Shown here piece after piece: positions 1 to 7,204 of a stretch of DNA of 11,225 nt (position 1 is its first letter; each line of letters begins with the position of its first letter). The stretch spans positions 1-11,225 of the forward strand of contig CAMNVW010000030.1 in the NCBI GenBank assembly GCA_946563605.1, written 5' to 3'. The position numbers were made by a program, and so were the translations under genes. Source of the DNA: an uncultured Clostridia bacterium. Lineage in GTDB: Bacteria > Bacillota > Clostridia > Oscillospirales > Ruminococcaceae. The notes under the pieces are model-generated. The model ran no database searches, was not told the origin of the DNA, and saw only the letters and a list, made by a program, of their open reading frames with translations.

Positions 1-41
1 ATATTTTTGGAATTGACGCTGATCTGTCCTTCGCGTTTCAT
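1..41 (-). CDS. htpG: Probable HtpG (Hsp90 chaperone), N-terminal tip only
   Basis: On the minus strand an ATG at 41-39 opens a frame that runs off the left edge after 13 full codons, MKREGQISVNSKN. A strong ribosome binding site (GGGAGGAA, about 46-56) lies just upstream, so the start is well placed. A short charged N-terminus followed by G-x-I/L-S-V/I-N-S/T-x-N is how clostridial HtpG proteins begin, where it leads into the ATP-binding domain. HtpG is a cytosolic ATP-dependent chaperone. Only 13 residues are visible, so the family call rests on this N-terminal resemblance alone. No CIRCE element was recognised upstream. Confidence 0.5.
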   Translation of the reverse strand, partial: MKREGQISVNSKN

Positions 42-642
42 AAAAAATTCCTCCCTATTGTGTCGAAATGATAGGAACCCTTCCTCATTTTCCCGTGTGT
101 TCTGTTCTTTTTTAAGGAAAGCTTCAAAGTCGCAGGATAAATTCCATAGAATTCATCACAAAACTATATTAAATATATAAAAATATTTTACTCTTTTCAT
201 CGTAAATGTCAATATATTGCTAAAAAACTTTACTTTTTCTGCATTTTCTCGTAACAATTTGGCGATTTTGGATTTTATTTTCCACAAAAAGTTTCCAACA
301 CTTTTATCTTTGCCGTGTAAAATTCCTGTTTTTAGGCATACTAACTATGAAAAAGCGGTATATTTCTGCTTTTTAAAAAGTTTGCGCGCACAATATTACG
401 ATTTGTAAATTATTTTTTCTGATTCTCCACAAAATCCCCTCCCATCCAATTTGTTGTATTCATCGGTATTTTCCACATTCTCAACCAAGTTTTCAACATA
501 TTCTCATTCAACTGCGTTAAATTCGTCGAATTATGTTATACGTTTGGGATAATCAGCCTGTTTTTTCACGTTTTCAACTTTATCAACAGCCTTTTAAACA
601 ATTATTTTCCATAATCAACATTCAAACAGAAAGGGAACCATC
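42..642. other. AT-rich intergenic region with DnaA-box-like nonamers
   Basis: This 600-base gap separates the leftward htpG-like start from the rightward 92-aa gene. I see no convincing gene in it; the open frames at 217-408 and 533-901 lack a ribosome binding site and look random. It has a very AT-rich stretch at about 160-190. It also has several same-orientation nonamers close to the DnaA box TTATCCACA: TTTTCCACA at 278-286 and 469-477, TTCTCCACA at 423-431, TTTTCAACA at 490-498, TTATCAACA at 580-588 and TTTTCCATA at 605-613. The promoter of the leftward gene must lie in the left part. A TTGACA-like element on the minus strand (207-212) is the best -35, but no good -10 is clear. Confidence 0.5.
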
Positions 643-921
643 ATGGTACGAGGAACGAATAAACGAATTATTGAAATCAACGACACACAAAATCCTTACT
701 TTGAACGCGCTGTGCTTTACCTCAAGGATAACCGCGCCGATTCCCCCAAAAAAACGCTTGAAAACCAAGCGCAGCATTTCCTCAAAAACATTCGCTCACC
801 GCGGCTGCACGCGGTCAAGTCCTCCTTTTTGTGTGCGGAGGGACGCTGGTGGAGCTCCGCCTGCAAGCTGCTGCTTTCGGCGGCGGCAGGCGGCGCACTG
901 ACCTTCCTCATCATTCACTAA
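643..921 (+). CDS. Conserved-type small protein with C-terminal membrane anchor (92 aa, unknown function)
   Basis: The ATG at 643 is preceded by AAAGGGAA about 8 bases upstream, a plausible ribosome binding site. The 92-aa product starts MVRGTNKRIIEINDTQNPYF. This resembles small Firmicute proteins of unknown role that begin with a basic stretch, a beta-like IIEI segment and an acidic/aromatic patch. Residues about 70-91 (after WW) form one hydrophobic segment running to the C-terminus, suggesting a tail-anchored membrane protein with its soluble part in the cytoplasm. The middle (residues 26-60) is basic and probably helical. It lies about 130 bases upstream of rlmB, which has its own promoter, so the two need not be co-transcribed. 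The longer overlapping frame starting at 533 has no ribosome binding site and was not chosen. Function is unknown. Confidence 0.6.
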   Translation: MVRGTNKRIIEINDTQNPYFERAVLYLKDNRADSPKKTLENQAQHFLKNIRSPRLHAVKSSFLCAEGRWWSSACKLLLSAAAGGALTFLIIH

Positions 922-961
922 GCCGTTTGCAGAAAAAGTTTTTTTAATTCTTGGGTTTTCA

Positions 962-990
962 ATGGAAATCCTTCCAAAATATGTTATAAT
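962..990 (+). promoter_or_regulatory. Extended -10 promoter upstream of rlmB
   Basis: TATAAT at 985-990 is preceded by TG at 982-983, giving the extended -10 motif TGnTATAAT. The best -35 candidate, TGGAAA at 963-968, is poor, as is usual for extended -10 promoters. Transcription would start near 997, leaving a leader of about 60 bases before the rlmB GTG. The promoter would also serve the 939-aa gene downstream. Confidence 0.6.
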
Positions 991-1054
991 TAAATTTACG
1001 GATCATCCCGATGGTTATTCATAAAATTTTGATATATTTTCGGAGGAATTATAA

Positions 1055-1840
1055 GTGCCTAAAGAATTTGAATCTCCAAAAGACACCCAGGAAAATACTG
1101 TTATCGCCGGCAGAAACGCAGTCGCTGAAGCGCTCAAAAAAGGACGCCCCATCGACTGCATCTACATTCTCAAAGGTGTCGAACGCGGCAGCATGGGTAA
1201 AATCATTTCCCTTGCAAAAGAAAACGGTGTTCCAATCAAGGACGCCGCGCAGCAAAAGCTCGACACCCTCTCCAACGGCGTTGTCCATCAAGGCGTTGTT
1301 GCAATCACCGCCTGCCACGATTTTTCCACGATGAAGGATATCTTCCAAAAAGCCGGCGACCAGCCGCCTTTCATCATTATCTGCGACAATATTGAGGATC
1401 CGCACAATCTCGGCGCCATCATCCGTACCGCCGAAGCCGCCGGCGCACACGGCGTCATCATTCCAAAACGCCGCGGCGTTGGTCTAACCGCTACCGTTGC
1501 AAAAACCTCCGCCGGTGCGGTCGAGTATATGCCGGTCGTACGCGTATCCAACATCGTTGCCGCCATTGAGGAGCTCAAGCAAAAGGGTCTGTGGATCTTC
1601 TGTGCCGATATGGACGGACAGCCGTGGTGCTCCACCGATATGGGCGGTCCAATCGGCATCGTTGTCGGTGCGGAGGGCAACGGCGTCAGCCGCCTGACCA
1701 AAGAACACTGCGATTTTGTCGTTTCCCTGCCGATGAACGGTCAGGTAAACTCCCTGAATGCGTCGGTTGCCGCAGCCATCGTCATTTATGAAGCAGTTCG
1801 TCAGAGAAACGGTCTGCCCTCTTTTGCAAAGAAAAAATAA
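1055..1840 (+). CDS. rlmB: RlmB/TrmH-family 2'-O-ribose RNA methyltransferase (SpoU family)
   Basis: This 261-aa SAM-dependent SPOUT methyltransferase most likely methylates the 2'-O of a guanosine in 23S rRNA (G2251 in E. coli RlmB). The GTG start at 1055 is set by GGAGGAATT at 1042-1050. The N-terminal IAGRNAVAEAL segment begins the SpoU substrate-binding domain. The three SpoU motifs are intact: motif 1 is DNIEDPHNLGAIIRTAEAAG (residues 111-130, with N118 and R124), motif 2 is IVVGAEGNGVS (202-212, with E207), and motif 3 is SLPMNGQVNSLNASVAAAI (224-242, with N235). Length is normal for the family. The target nucleotide is inferred, since other TrmH-like paralogues share these motifs. The gap to the 939-aa gene is 44 bases with no terminator, so they probably form one operon. 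Confidence 0.9.
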   Translation: MPKEFESPKDTQENTVIAGRNAVAEALKKGRPIDCIYILKGVERGSMGKIISLAKENGVPIKDAAQQKLDTLSNGVVHQGVVAITACHDFSTMKDIFQKAGDQPPFIIICDNIEDPHNLGAIIRTAEAAGAHGVIIPKRRGVGLTATVAKTSAGAVEYMPVVRVSNIVAAIEELKQKGLWIFCADMDGQPWCSTDMGGPIGIVVGAEGNGVSRLTKEHCDFVVSLPMNGQVNSLNASVAAAIVIYEAVRQRNGLPSFAKKK

Positions 1841-1884
1841 ATCTCCTTGGACACCACTGAAACAAACAACGAAGGAGAACTGAT

Positions 1885-4704
1885 ATGAATAAGCAATACA
1901 ATGTTGATGATATCTTAAACGAAATCAAATCTAAAAAAGCAAGACAAAATATCCCCAATCGTCCAGCTCCACGCCCCGAGCGTCCGCGTCCGAGCGTTTT
2001 GGAAAATATCGACGAGGATTCTTTCCATTTTTCCGTTGAATCGGAGCCGGTTCCAGCTGCCGCGCCGACCAGAACCCCTTCTGTACAAAAGAACGACCCC
2101 GAACCGGTGCGTCCGCAGAGCGTTCAAACTGCCGCGCCGCCGAAGCCGGCTGCTTCCTCCCACGACACCTGCGTATTTTTTAACTCTATCTCCAATCATC
2201 ATGAAGCCGTCAAGACACAGCATCAGGAGCAGCGTCTTGAATTGATGCACCAAATGGAGGAGGAACGTCTGCGTGAAGAAGAACGCAATGCGGAGAAGCT
2301 TCGCCTTTTGGAAGAAGCAAGCAAACCGGCACCGGATGTGTCCGTTCCTCCAGAGGATGAGCTGACCAATTCCTTCTTTTTGGAACAGCAGCCCGCTGAA
2401 TTGCCTGTGCAGGAAGGCAGCACCCCATTCGGGGATTTTGAGCCTGTCACTCCCCCGCCGGAACAGCCCGACCCATCCCTTGAGGATAAAACGGAATATC
2501 AGAAGTTTTTTTCCAAATTAAAGCGCAGTAAAACCGTTGAGGTTCCACAGCCGGAAGCTCCGGCAGAACCTTCGGAGCCTTTGCCGGATGCCGGTTCTCT
2601 CCCTTCCGAGGATACACAGGACGACCTGTTTGCCTCCACGCCAACCGGATTGACCGAAGAATTTGCCGCGGCACAGATCTTTACAAAATCTGCGCAGAAA
2701 AAAAACGCATCGGGTGAATCAAACGAAAAACGGTTCCATGTCAACCTGCCGGACGATCTTGATTTGGAGGAAAAGCCGAAAGAAAACGCCGGCGCTCCTG
2801 CTGAACCGAAAAAAAATCCTGAATCGAAAAAGGGCGGCTTGTTCCATCACCATGACGAATCCCAGCAAGCACCGGCATCCCGACTTGCTTCTGCTGACAT
2901 CCCTGTTCCCGACGACTTTGCAGACGCGGACGAGGAAATCGAGGACTACACTTCCCCTAAAGACAAGGACGCTATCCTGCACGACATGAAGAGCATCAAA
3001 ACAGGACTGCTGATCCGCATTGTGCTGATGGTCGTTCTGTTCTCCGTTTCCCTCTACCTGGCCTTAGCTGCCCGCGATATTCAAATCGGCGATGAGCTTC
3101 TGCCGCTGCCGACCTTTATCCAGCCGGAGATCCACCTGCGCTCCTACATGAGCGCCCTGTGTGTCATCTCGGCAATCGGTGCTTTGATCTGCTCCAATAC
3201 CATCGGCGGCGGTCTGCTTGCATTATTAAAATTCCACGCAAACACCGACACACTTCCAATGCTCGCGCTGCTGGGCACCTTTGCACAAGGAATCTGTTAC
3301 ATCGTCAAGCCGGAATATTTCAGCGTTGACAAGGCGGACTTTGGCAGCAACCTGTATCTTTTCTTCCCTGTCGCACTGTTCATCCTGCTGTTTAACTTGG
3401 TTGGCAAGATGCTCGTCATCCTGCGCATCCAAAACAACTTCAAGCTGGTTTCCTCGGAAAAGCGCAAGAATGCCGCCGTATTCTTAAAGGACCGCACCCT
3501 GCTGCGCGATATTTCCAAGGGACTCTCGATGGAGGAATACACCATCGCTTATCCTGAAACCAGCCGTTTCCTCGCAAACTTCCTGGACAACTCCTACTCT
3601 GAGGATCATGCGGAAAACATGAGCCGCGTGCTTGCACCGATCTGTCTGCTTGCCGGCATCATCCTTGCGGTGCTGTCCTATCTGTTCAACAAAAACATTG
3701 CCGAAGCTGTTTCGACCTTCACCGCAATTATGTGCGTCAGCGCGCCGCTGACCTCCACCATTGCCGCAAACCTGCCGCTGTACCGGATGTCCCGCCGTCT
3801 GATCCCTTCCGGCGCGATGGTTTCCGGCTACTCCGCAGTGGACGCCTTCTCCCGAACAGAGGCAGTCGTGCTGGACGCAAAGGATCTGTTCCGTCCAGCG
3901 GACATTATCCTGCACGGCATCAAACCGTTTGACCAGGGAAAAATCGACTCAGTTATTCTGGACGCCGCAAGCGTTGTCTGCAACACTGACGGGATGCTGA
4001 CCGATGTATTCAACAAAATCATCAGCTCGAATAAATCCATGCTGCGTCCGGTAGAAAATGTCACCTACGAGGATTCGATGGGACTTTCCGCATGGGTGGA
4101 CGGCAAACGCGTGCTGATTGGCAACCGCGAACTGATGGTCAACCACGGCGTCGAAATCCCAAGCAACGATTATGAGATGCGCTTTGTGAAGGACAGCAAA
4201 AATATCGTGTACCTTGCAAACTCCGGTCAGCTTTCCGCGATGTTTGTCATCAGCTACCGTCCGAACCACGCCACCAAGGAACAGCTCGATGCGCTCGCTT
4301 CCAAGGGAATGTATCTGATCATCAACACCTCCGACCCAAACATCACCGCGGAAAAGATTCATGCCGTTTACGACTTCCCGCTTGAATTGATTAAACTGCT
4401 GCCGGCAAAATTCCACGACACTTACAACCAACTGACCTCCGAAAAGGAACGTTCTCCTGCAAAGATCGGCTTTGTCGGCTCCAACCGCATGATGGTCACC
4501 GCTATTTTGGACTGCATGACCGCAAAAACTGCCATCGATCAGGCAGTGCTGATCCAGATGATCGCGCTGGTTGTTGGTTATGCGCTGGTAGCGCTGTTTT
4601 CGCTGATGGGCAATCTTTCAATGCTGAGCATCCTGCATTTGATTTTGTTCCAGTGTATCTGGGCAGTCATCGGTACCGTGATTCCGAACCTGAAAAAATA
4701 TTGA
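1885..4704 (+). CDS. Large membrane protein: degenerate P-type (P1B-like) ATPase with long disordered N-terminus
   Basis: The 939-aa frame starts at an ATG with AAGGAG about 8 bases upstream. Residues 1-370 are proline- and acid-rich and probably disordered, with a charged coiled-coil-like stretch at about 112-147. About eight membrane segments follow: 375-396, 422-448, 457-474, 490-513, 582-601, 609-632, 888-908 and 913-934. This 4+2+2 layout matches P1B transport ATPases, and local motifs can be matched. TM6 has MCVSAP (C617, P621) in place of the CPC ion motif. VVLDAKDL (D664) replaces the phosphorylation motif DKTGT. WVDGKRVLIGNREL (around G746-N747) matches the nucleotide-domain GxxVxIGN motif. 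IGFVGSN (861-867) replaces VGDGxND. The segment at 514-581, where the actuator domain should be, is short and has no TGE. I infer a pseudo-ATPase, probably a regulatory or scaffolding membrane protein rather than a pump. Its role is unknown. Confidence 0.75.
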   Translation: MNKQYNVDDILNEIKSKKARQNIPNRPAPRPERPRPSVLENIDEDSFHFSVESEPVPAAAPTRTPSVQKNDPEPVRPQSVQTAAPPKPAASSHDTCVFFNSISNHHEAVKTQHQEQRLELMHQMEEERLREEERNAEKLRLLEEASKPAPDVSVPPEDELTNSFFLEQQPAELPVQEGSTPFGDFEPVTPPPEQPDPSLEDKTEYQKFFSKLKRSKTVEVPQPEAPAEPSEPLPDAGSLPSEDTQDDLFASTPTGLTEEFAAAQIFTKSAQKKNASGESNEKRFHVNLPDDLDLEEKPKENAGAPAEPKKNPESKKGGLFHHHDESQQAPASRLASADIPVPDDFADADEEIEDYTSPKDKDAILHDMKSIKTGLLIRIVLMVVLFSVSLYLALAARDIQIGDELLPLPTFIQPEIHLRSYMSALCVISAIGALICSNTIGGGLLALLKFHANTDTLPMLALLGTFAQGICYIVKPEYFSVDKADFGSNLYLFFPVALFILLFNLVGKMLVILRIQNNFKLVSSEKRKNAAVFLKDRTLLRDISKGLSMEEYTIAYPETSRFLANFLDNSYSEDHAENMSRVLAPICLLAGIILAVLSYLFNKNIAEAVSTFTAIMCVSAPLTSTIAANLPLYRMSRRLIPSGAMVSGYSAVDAFSRTEAVVLDAKDLFRPADIILHGIKPFDQGKIDSVILDAASVVCNTDGMLTDVFNKIISSNKSMLRPVENVTYEDSMGLSAWVDGKRVLIGNRELMVNHGVEIPSNDYEMRFVKDSKNIVYLANSGQLSAMFVISYRPNHATKEQLDALASKGMYLIINTSDPNITAEKIHAVYDFPLELIKLLPAKFHDTYNQLTSEKERSPAKIGFVGSNRMMVTAILDCMTAKTAIDQAVLIQMIALVVGYALVALFSLMGNLSMLSILHLILFQCIWAVIGTVIPNLKKY

Positions 4705-4710
4705 TGAATA

Positions 4711-4732
4711 AAAAAACACCGAAGCATTTGAA
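4711..4732 (+). terminator. Left arm of a split bidirectional terminator
   Basis: Seven bases after the stop of the 939-aa gene comes AAAAAACACCGAAGCAT (4711-4727). Its exact reverse complement is found at 7253-7269, about 2.5 kb away, ending in a T6 tract. Including the next five bases, the inverted match is 22 bp. Together the arms would form a classical A-tract/stem/T-tract terminator working in both directions. It would serve the 939-aa gene and the convergent BlaI-family gene. Here it is interrupted by the mobile segment starting near 4728. Confidence 0.8.
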
Positions 4733-5226
4733 GTGACCCCCAAAAGTTAGACAATATTTTGAGGCAAAAATTATTTAAGCTACCGAAAGGGCTTGTTGTC
4801 TGTGTAATGCAGGCGGCAAGCCCTTAATCTTTACTTTGATGCGGTAATTGTTGTAGTAATCCAAGTAAGCAATCAGTTCCCGTTTGAAATGCTCCATAGA
4901 CTGAAAATCTTGCAGATAGAGGAGTTCGCTTTTTAGCAGACCGAAAAAGTTCTCAATGACAGCATTGTCCAGACAGTTATCCTTTCGACTCATGCTTTGC
5001 CGGATGCCTTTCTTTTGAAGCATTTGTTGATACTGCTTGTGCCGGTATTGCCAGCCTTGGTCAGAATGGAGAATCAGATTGATCCCATCCGGTATCTGCT
5101 CAAATGCTTTGTCTAGCATAGTCGTCACCATGCTGAGAACCGGTCTGTCCGAATAGGTAGTCATTCTCCGCACGCAGCCGCTGTACTTCGACCAGCAGAT
5201 CTTCTTCTACCTTTTGAGGTGGTTTT
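4728..5226 (-). mobile_element. Left IS3-family copy, truncated (3' part only)
   Basis: This direct repeat of 6473-6971 is nearly identical: about three differences sit in the terminal repeat and two near the far end. It contains the transposase 3' half and one terminal inverted repeat. Similarity to the right copy stops near 5226, inside the orfA coding sequence, so the orfA start and the second terminal repeat are missing. In the orfA frame the left copy reads SSQKPPQKVEED where the right reads GKLPQKVEEN. It may therefore be a recombinant with a related IS rather than a simple truncation. Confidence 0.75.
4775..5173 (-). pseudogene. IS3-family (IS150-like) transposase OrfB, C-terminal fragment, left copy
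   Basis: The 132-aa frame is the C-terminal half of an IS3-family DDE transposase (rve-type integrase core). It contains LILHSDQGWQY, with the second catalytic Asp, and SRKDNCLDNAVIENFFGLLKSE, with the catalytic Glu, followed by the usual YNNYRIK segment. The N-terminal half is absent, including the first catalytic Asp. Upstream DNA passes directly into the end of the orfA region, out of frame, so an internal deletion has occurred. The apparent start Met is inside the former orfB or orfA junction and has no ribosome binding site. The protein is identical to the one in the right copy. It cannot be an active transposase on its own. Confidence 0.85.
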
Positions 5227-5683
5227 TGTGATGACCCCTTTGAGTCGAATTTTACCTATTATTTTTTGCGCCATTTTTACAGCATGAAACAGGCAATTGA
5301 GAAGAGAACGAGCATTAAAAAAGAAATCCTTGAGGCATTCATCAATTGCAAAAATACAGTGCCTATGCTGAAAGTGGATTAGTTTGAAAGACATGCTGGT
5401 AGTGCGTTCCATGGCGTATTTTACGCCATAAGAAGGACAAAAACGACTATGGCATCTGAAAGGAACCAATTTAAAATGATAGAAAAAACTCGGTCTAATA
5501 TACCCGAACTGCTAAAGCAGAGCTTAATTTTTCTAATGCAGCAATTTTAGTTAAAATAATGACAATAGTTTTGTTAAAACTGTTGGTTGATTTTGTTAAT
5601 AAAAGACGGTATTCTTATATAAGAGATATAAAGATAAAACAACTTTATTTATCTAAAAATTGCTATGAAAGGGAAGTGCAGGT
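5227..5683. other. AT-rich passenger DNA between left IS copy and SDR gene
   Basis: I see no supported gene here. A plus-strand frame is open from about 5230 to a TAG at 5380-5382 (its only Met-started part is MKQAIEKRTSIKKEIL from 5284) and continues open beyond the TAG. I do not recognise it, and it may be a relic. A perfect 8-bp hairpin with a TTT loop lies at 5411-5429, with no T-tract after it. The last 100 bases hold the likely SDR promoter. Base composition is lower in GC than the flanking chromosome. Confidence 0.45.
5593..5621 (+). promoter_or_regulatory. Probable promoter of the SDR gene
   Basis: TTGTTA (5593-5598) and TATATA (5616-5621) are separated by 17 bases in an AT-rich stretch about 60 bases upstream of the SDR start. 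The spacing fits a sigma-70/sigma-A promoter, but AT-rich DNA gives such matches easily. The SDR gene would therefore carry its own promoter inside the mobile segment. Confidence 0.4.
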
Positions 5684-6442
5684 ATGAAGAATTATATGGA
5701 TTTAACCGGAAGAGTCGCTGTAGTTACAGGTGCATCTTCAGGAATTGGATACGAGTATGCTAAAGCTCTTGCAGGAAATGGTGCAAAGGTAGCAGCCTTT
5801 GCCAGAAGGCTTGAAAAGCTTAATAAACTTAAGGAAGAAATTGAAGCAATGGGTGGAGTTTGTCTCCCTGTTGCTTGTGACGTTTCAAATGAAGAACAGG
5901 TTAAGGCAGGTGTTGCAAAGACAATAGAGACCTTTGGGAAGATTGATATCCTCATCAACAATGCCGGAGCAATCGCAGTAAGTCCAATTGATAAGCTTGA
6001 GCTTGCTGATTGGAATAGAGTACTGAATGTCAGCCTTACAGGATATTTCTTAATGGCAAGAGAGTGCGGAAAGAATATGATGGAGAATCATTATGGCCGT
6101 ATCATTAATACTGCATCGATTATGGGTCATATAAGCGGACTTGGAAACTGTAATATAGCTTACAATGCAGCCAAGGGAGCAGTTCCTAATTTTACAAGGG
6201 GCCTTGCTCAGGAGTGGGCTCCTTATGGAATTACCGTAAATGCTATCGGACCTGGTATGTTCCCGTCAGAGATGTGTGAGATAAATGAGCAGATTGAAAT
6301 GTATCTGAAGGCTCGTTGTCCAATGGGACGTCCAGGAGTATTAGATGAGCTTTGTGGACAGATGCTTCTTTTTGCCAGCGAACTTACATCATATACAACA
6401 GGACAGACAATATATATTGATGGTGGATGGACCTGTGTTTAA
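5684..6442 (+). CDS. Short-chain dehydrogenase/reductase (classical SDR), mobile-element passenger
   Basis: This 252-aa NAD(P)-dependent oxidoreductase has normal length for a classical SDR. The cofactor motif is TGASSGIG (residues 15-22), the structural motif NNAG is at 92-95, and the active site is N115, S145 and Y160-x-x-x-K164. The C-terminal YIDGGWT is typical. Arg41-Arg42 after the second strand suggests NADP(H) preference (inference). The sequence is closest in feel to the gluconate 5-dehydrogenase/3-oxoacyl-ACP reductase group, but the substrate cannot be told. The ATG at 5684 has AAAGGGAAG about 10 bases upstream. It lies alone between two IS3-family copies. Its arginine codons include many AGA/AGG (R10, R41, R42, R112, R126), whereas neighbouring chromosomal genes use CGC/CGT, and its GC content is lower. 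It is probably horizontally acquired. Confidence 0.9.
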   Translation: MKNYMDLTGRVAVVTGASSGIGYEYAKALAGNGAKVAAFARRLEKLNKLKEEIEAMGGVCLPVACDVSNEEQVKAGVAKTIETFGKIDILINNAGAIAVSPIDKLELADWNRVLNVSLTGYFLMARECGKNMMENHYGRIINTASIMGHISGLGNCNIAYNAAKGAVPNFTRGLAQEWAPYGITVNAIGPGMFPSEMCEINEQIEMYLKARCPMGRPGVLDELCGQMLLFASELTSYTTGQTIYIDGGWTCV

Positions 6443-6452
6443 TCCTTAATAG

Positions 6453-6470
6453 AAAAAATGGCTGTAGCAT
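6453..6470 (+). terminator. Probable half terminator of the SDR gene, cut by the right IS copy
   Basis: Ten bases after the SDR stop, AAAAAATGGCTGTAGCAT has the form of an A-tract plus the 5' stem arm of an intrinsic terminator. The matching arm (ATGCTACAGCC plus T-tract) is not found after it; the IS begins instead, near 6471-6473. The layout mirrors the left arm at 4711-4727, which also ends in GCAT directly before the same IS end. Confidence 0.5.
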
Positions 6471-6519
6471 ATTTGAAGTGCCCCCGAAAAATTAGACAAT
6501 ATTTTGAGGCAAAAATTAT

Positions 6520-6918
6520 TTAAGCTACCGAAAGGGCTTGTTGTCTGTGTAATGCAGGCGGCAAGCCCTTAATCTTTACTTTGATGCGGTAATTGTTGTA
6601 GTAATCCAAGTAAGCAATCAGTTCCCGTTTGAAATGCTCCATAGACTGAAAATCTTGCAGATAGAGGAGTTCGCTTTTTAGCAGACCGAAAAAGTTCTCA
6701 ATGACAGCATTGTCCAGACAGTTATCCTTTCGACTCATGCTTTGCCGGATGCCTTTCTTTTGAAGCATTTGTTGATACTGCTTGTGCCGGTATTGCCAGC
6801 CTTGGTCAGAATGGAGAATCAGATTGATCCCATCCGGTATCTGCTCAAATGCTTTGTCTAGCATAGTCGTCACCATGCTGAGAACCGGTCTGTCCGAATA
6901 GGTAGTCATTCTCCGCAC
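6520..6918 (-). pseudogene. IS3-family transposase OrfB, C-terminal fragment, right copy
   Basis: The protein is identical to the left-copy fragment: the HSDQGWQY and NAVIENFFGLLKSE parts of the DDE core remain, while the N-terminal half with the first Asp is gone. The 5' end overlaps the 3' end of orfA by about 70 bases in another frame. In intact IS3-family elements orfB is reached by a -1 frameshift from orfA. Here the sequence jumps from the orfA leucine-rich segment (RLRAENDYL) straight to SDRPVLSMV of orfB, in a shifted frame, which marks the deletion point near 6895-6905. Confidence 0.85.
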
Positions 6919-7189
6919 GCAGCCGCTGTACTTCGACCAGCAGATTTTCTTCTACCTTTTGAGGTAGTTTTCCTGGTTTGCCGGTACTGCTGCGTCCCCG
7001 GCGCTCCAGCCAGAAACCCTCTGGTCCTTCTGTCAGATAAATCCGTTCCCATGCCATAATCTGCTTATGGTCATTGATCTCGAATCGACGTGCTGTCTCG
7101 CTGTAACTCAGTTTTTCTTCCTGCATCGTTTCTACTACCAGTTTTTTTAATTCTGGTGTGTATCGTTTGTTCGGAATTTCTTTTGGCAT
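6845..7189 (-). CDS. IS3-family transposase OrfA (helix-turn-helix protein), altered C-terminus
   Basis: The 114-aa product starts at ATG 7189 (MPKEIPNKRYTPELKKLVVE). A GTG start at 7204 is possible but less well placed, since GGGG lies at a suitable distance from the ATG. Residues about 8-55 form the helix-turn-helix of IS150-type OrfA (LSYSETARRFEINDHKQIMA), followed by WERIYLTEGPEGF and a basic linker. The C-terminal coiled coil begins (KVEENLLVEVQRLRAENDYL) but is cut by the deletion. The last residues, FGQTGSQHGDDYARQSI, are out-of-frame orfB sequence. In intact elements OrfA binds the terminal repeats and regulates transposition. Here it may still bind DNA, for example as an inhibitor (inference). 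Confidence 0.8.
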   Translation of the reverse strand: MPKEIPNKRYTPELKKLVVETMQEEKLSYSETARRFEINDHKQIMAWERIYLTEGPEGFWLERRGRSSTGKPGKLPQKVEENLLVEVQRLRAENDYLFGQTGSQHGDDYARQSI

Positions 7190-7204
7190 AGTAAAACACC
7201 CCAC

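Noticed and set aside
217..408. 63-aa open frame in the AT-rich gap
   Set aside because: No ribosome binding site, Phe/Leu/Lys-rich composition typical of AT-rich random frames, and no recognisable family.
533..901. 122-aa frame overlapping the 92-aa gene
   Set aside because: No ribosome binding site. Its C-terminal part is a frame-shifted reading of the better supported gene at 643-921.
910..960. Terminator after the 92-aa gene
   Set aside because: A run of T follows A5 with no GC-rich stem, so it does not form a convincing intrinsic terminator.
5161..5469. 102-aa minus-strand frame at the left IS junction
   Set aside because: It is fused from passenger DNA and an out-of-frame piece of orfA (TTSKGRRRS), with no ribosome binding site.
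5230..5540. Plus-strand frame with a single TAG at 5380-5382 as a possible broken gene
   Set aside because: No family recognised, and an open frame of this length is common by chance. Kept only as a remark in the intergenic entry.
6840..6960. Programmed -1 frameshift between orfA and orfB
   Set aside because: Usual in intact IS3-family elements, but here the orfB N-terminal region is deleted and I see no clear A6G slippery site in the remaining overlap.
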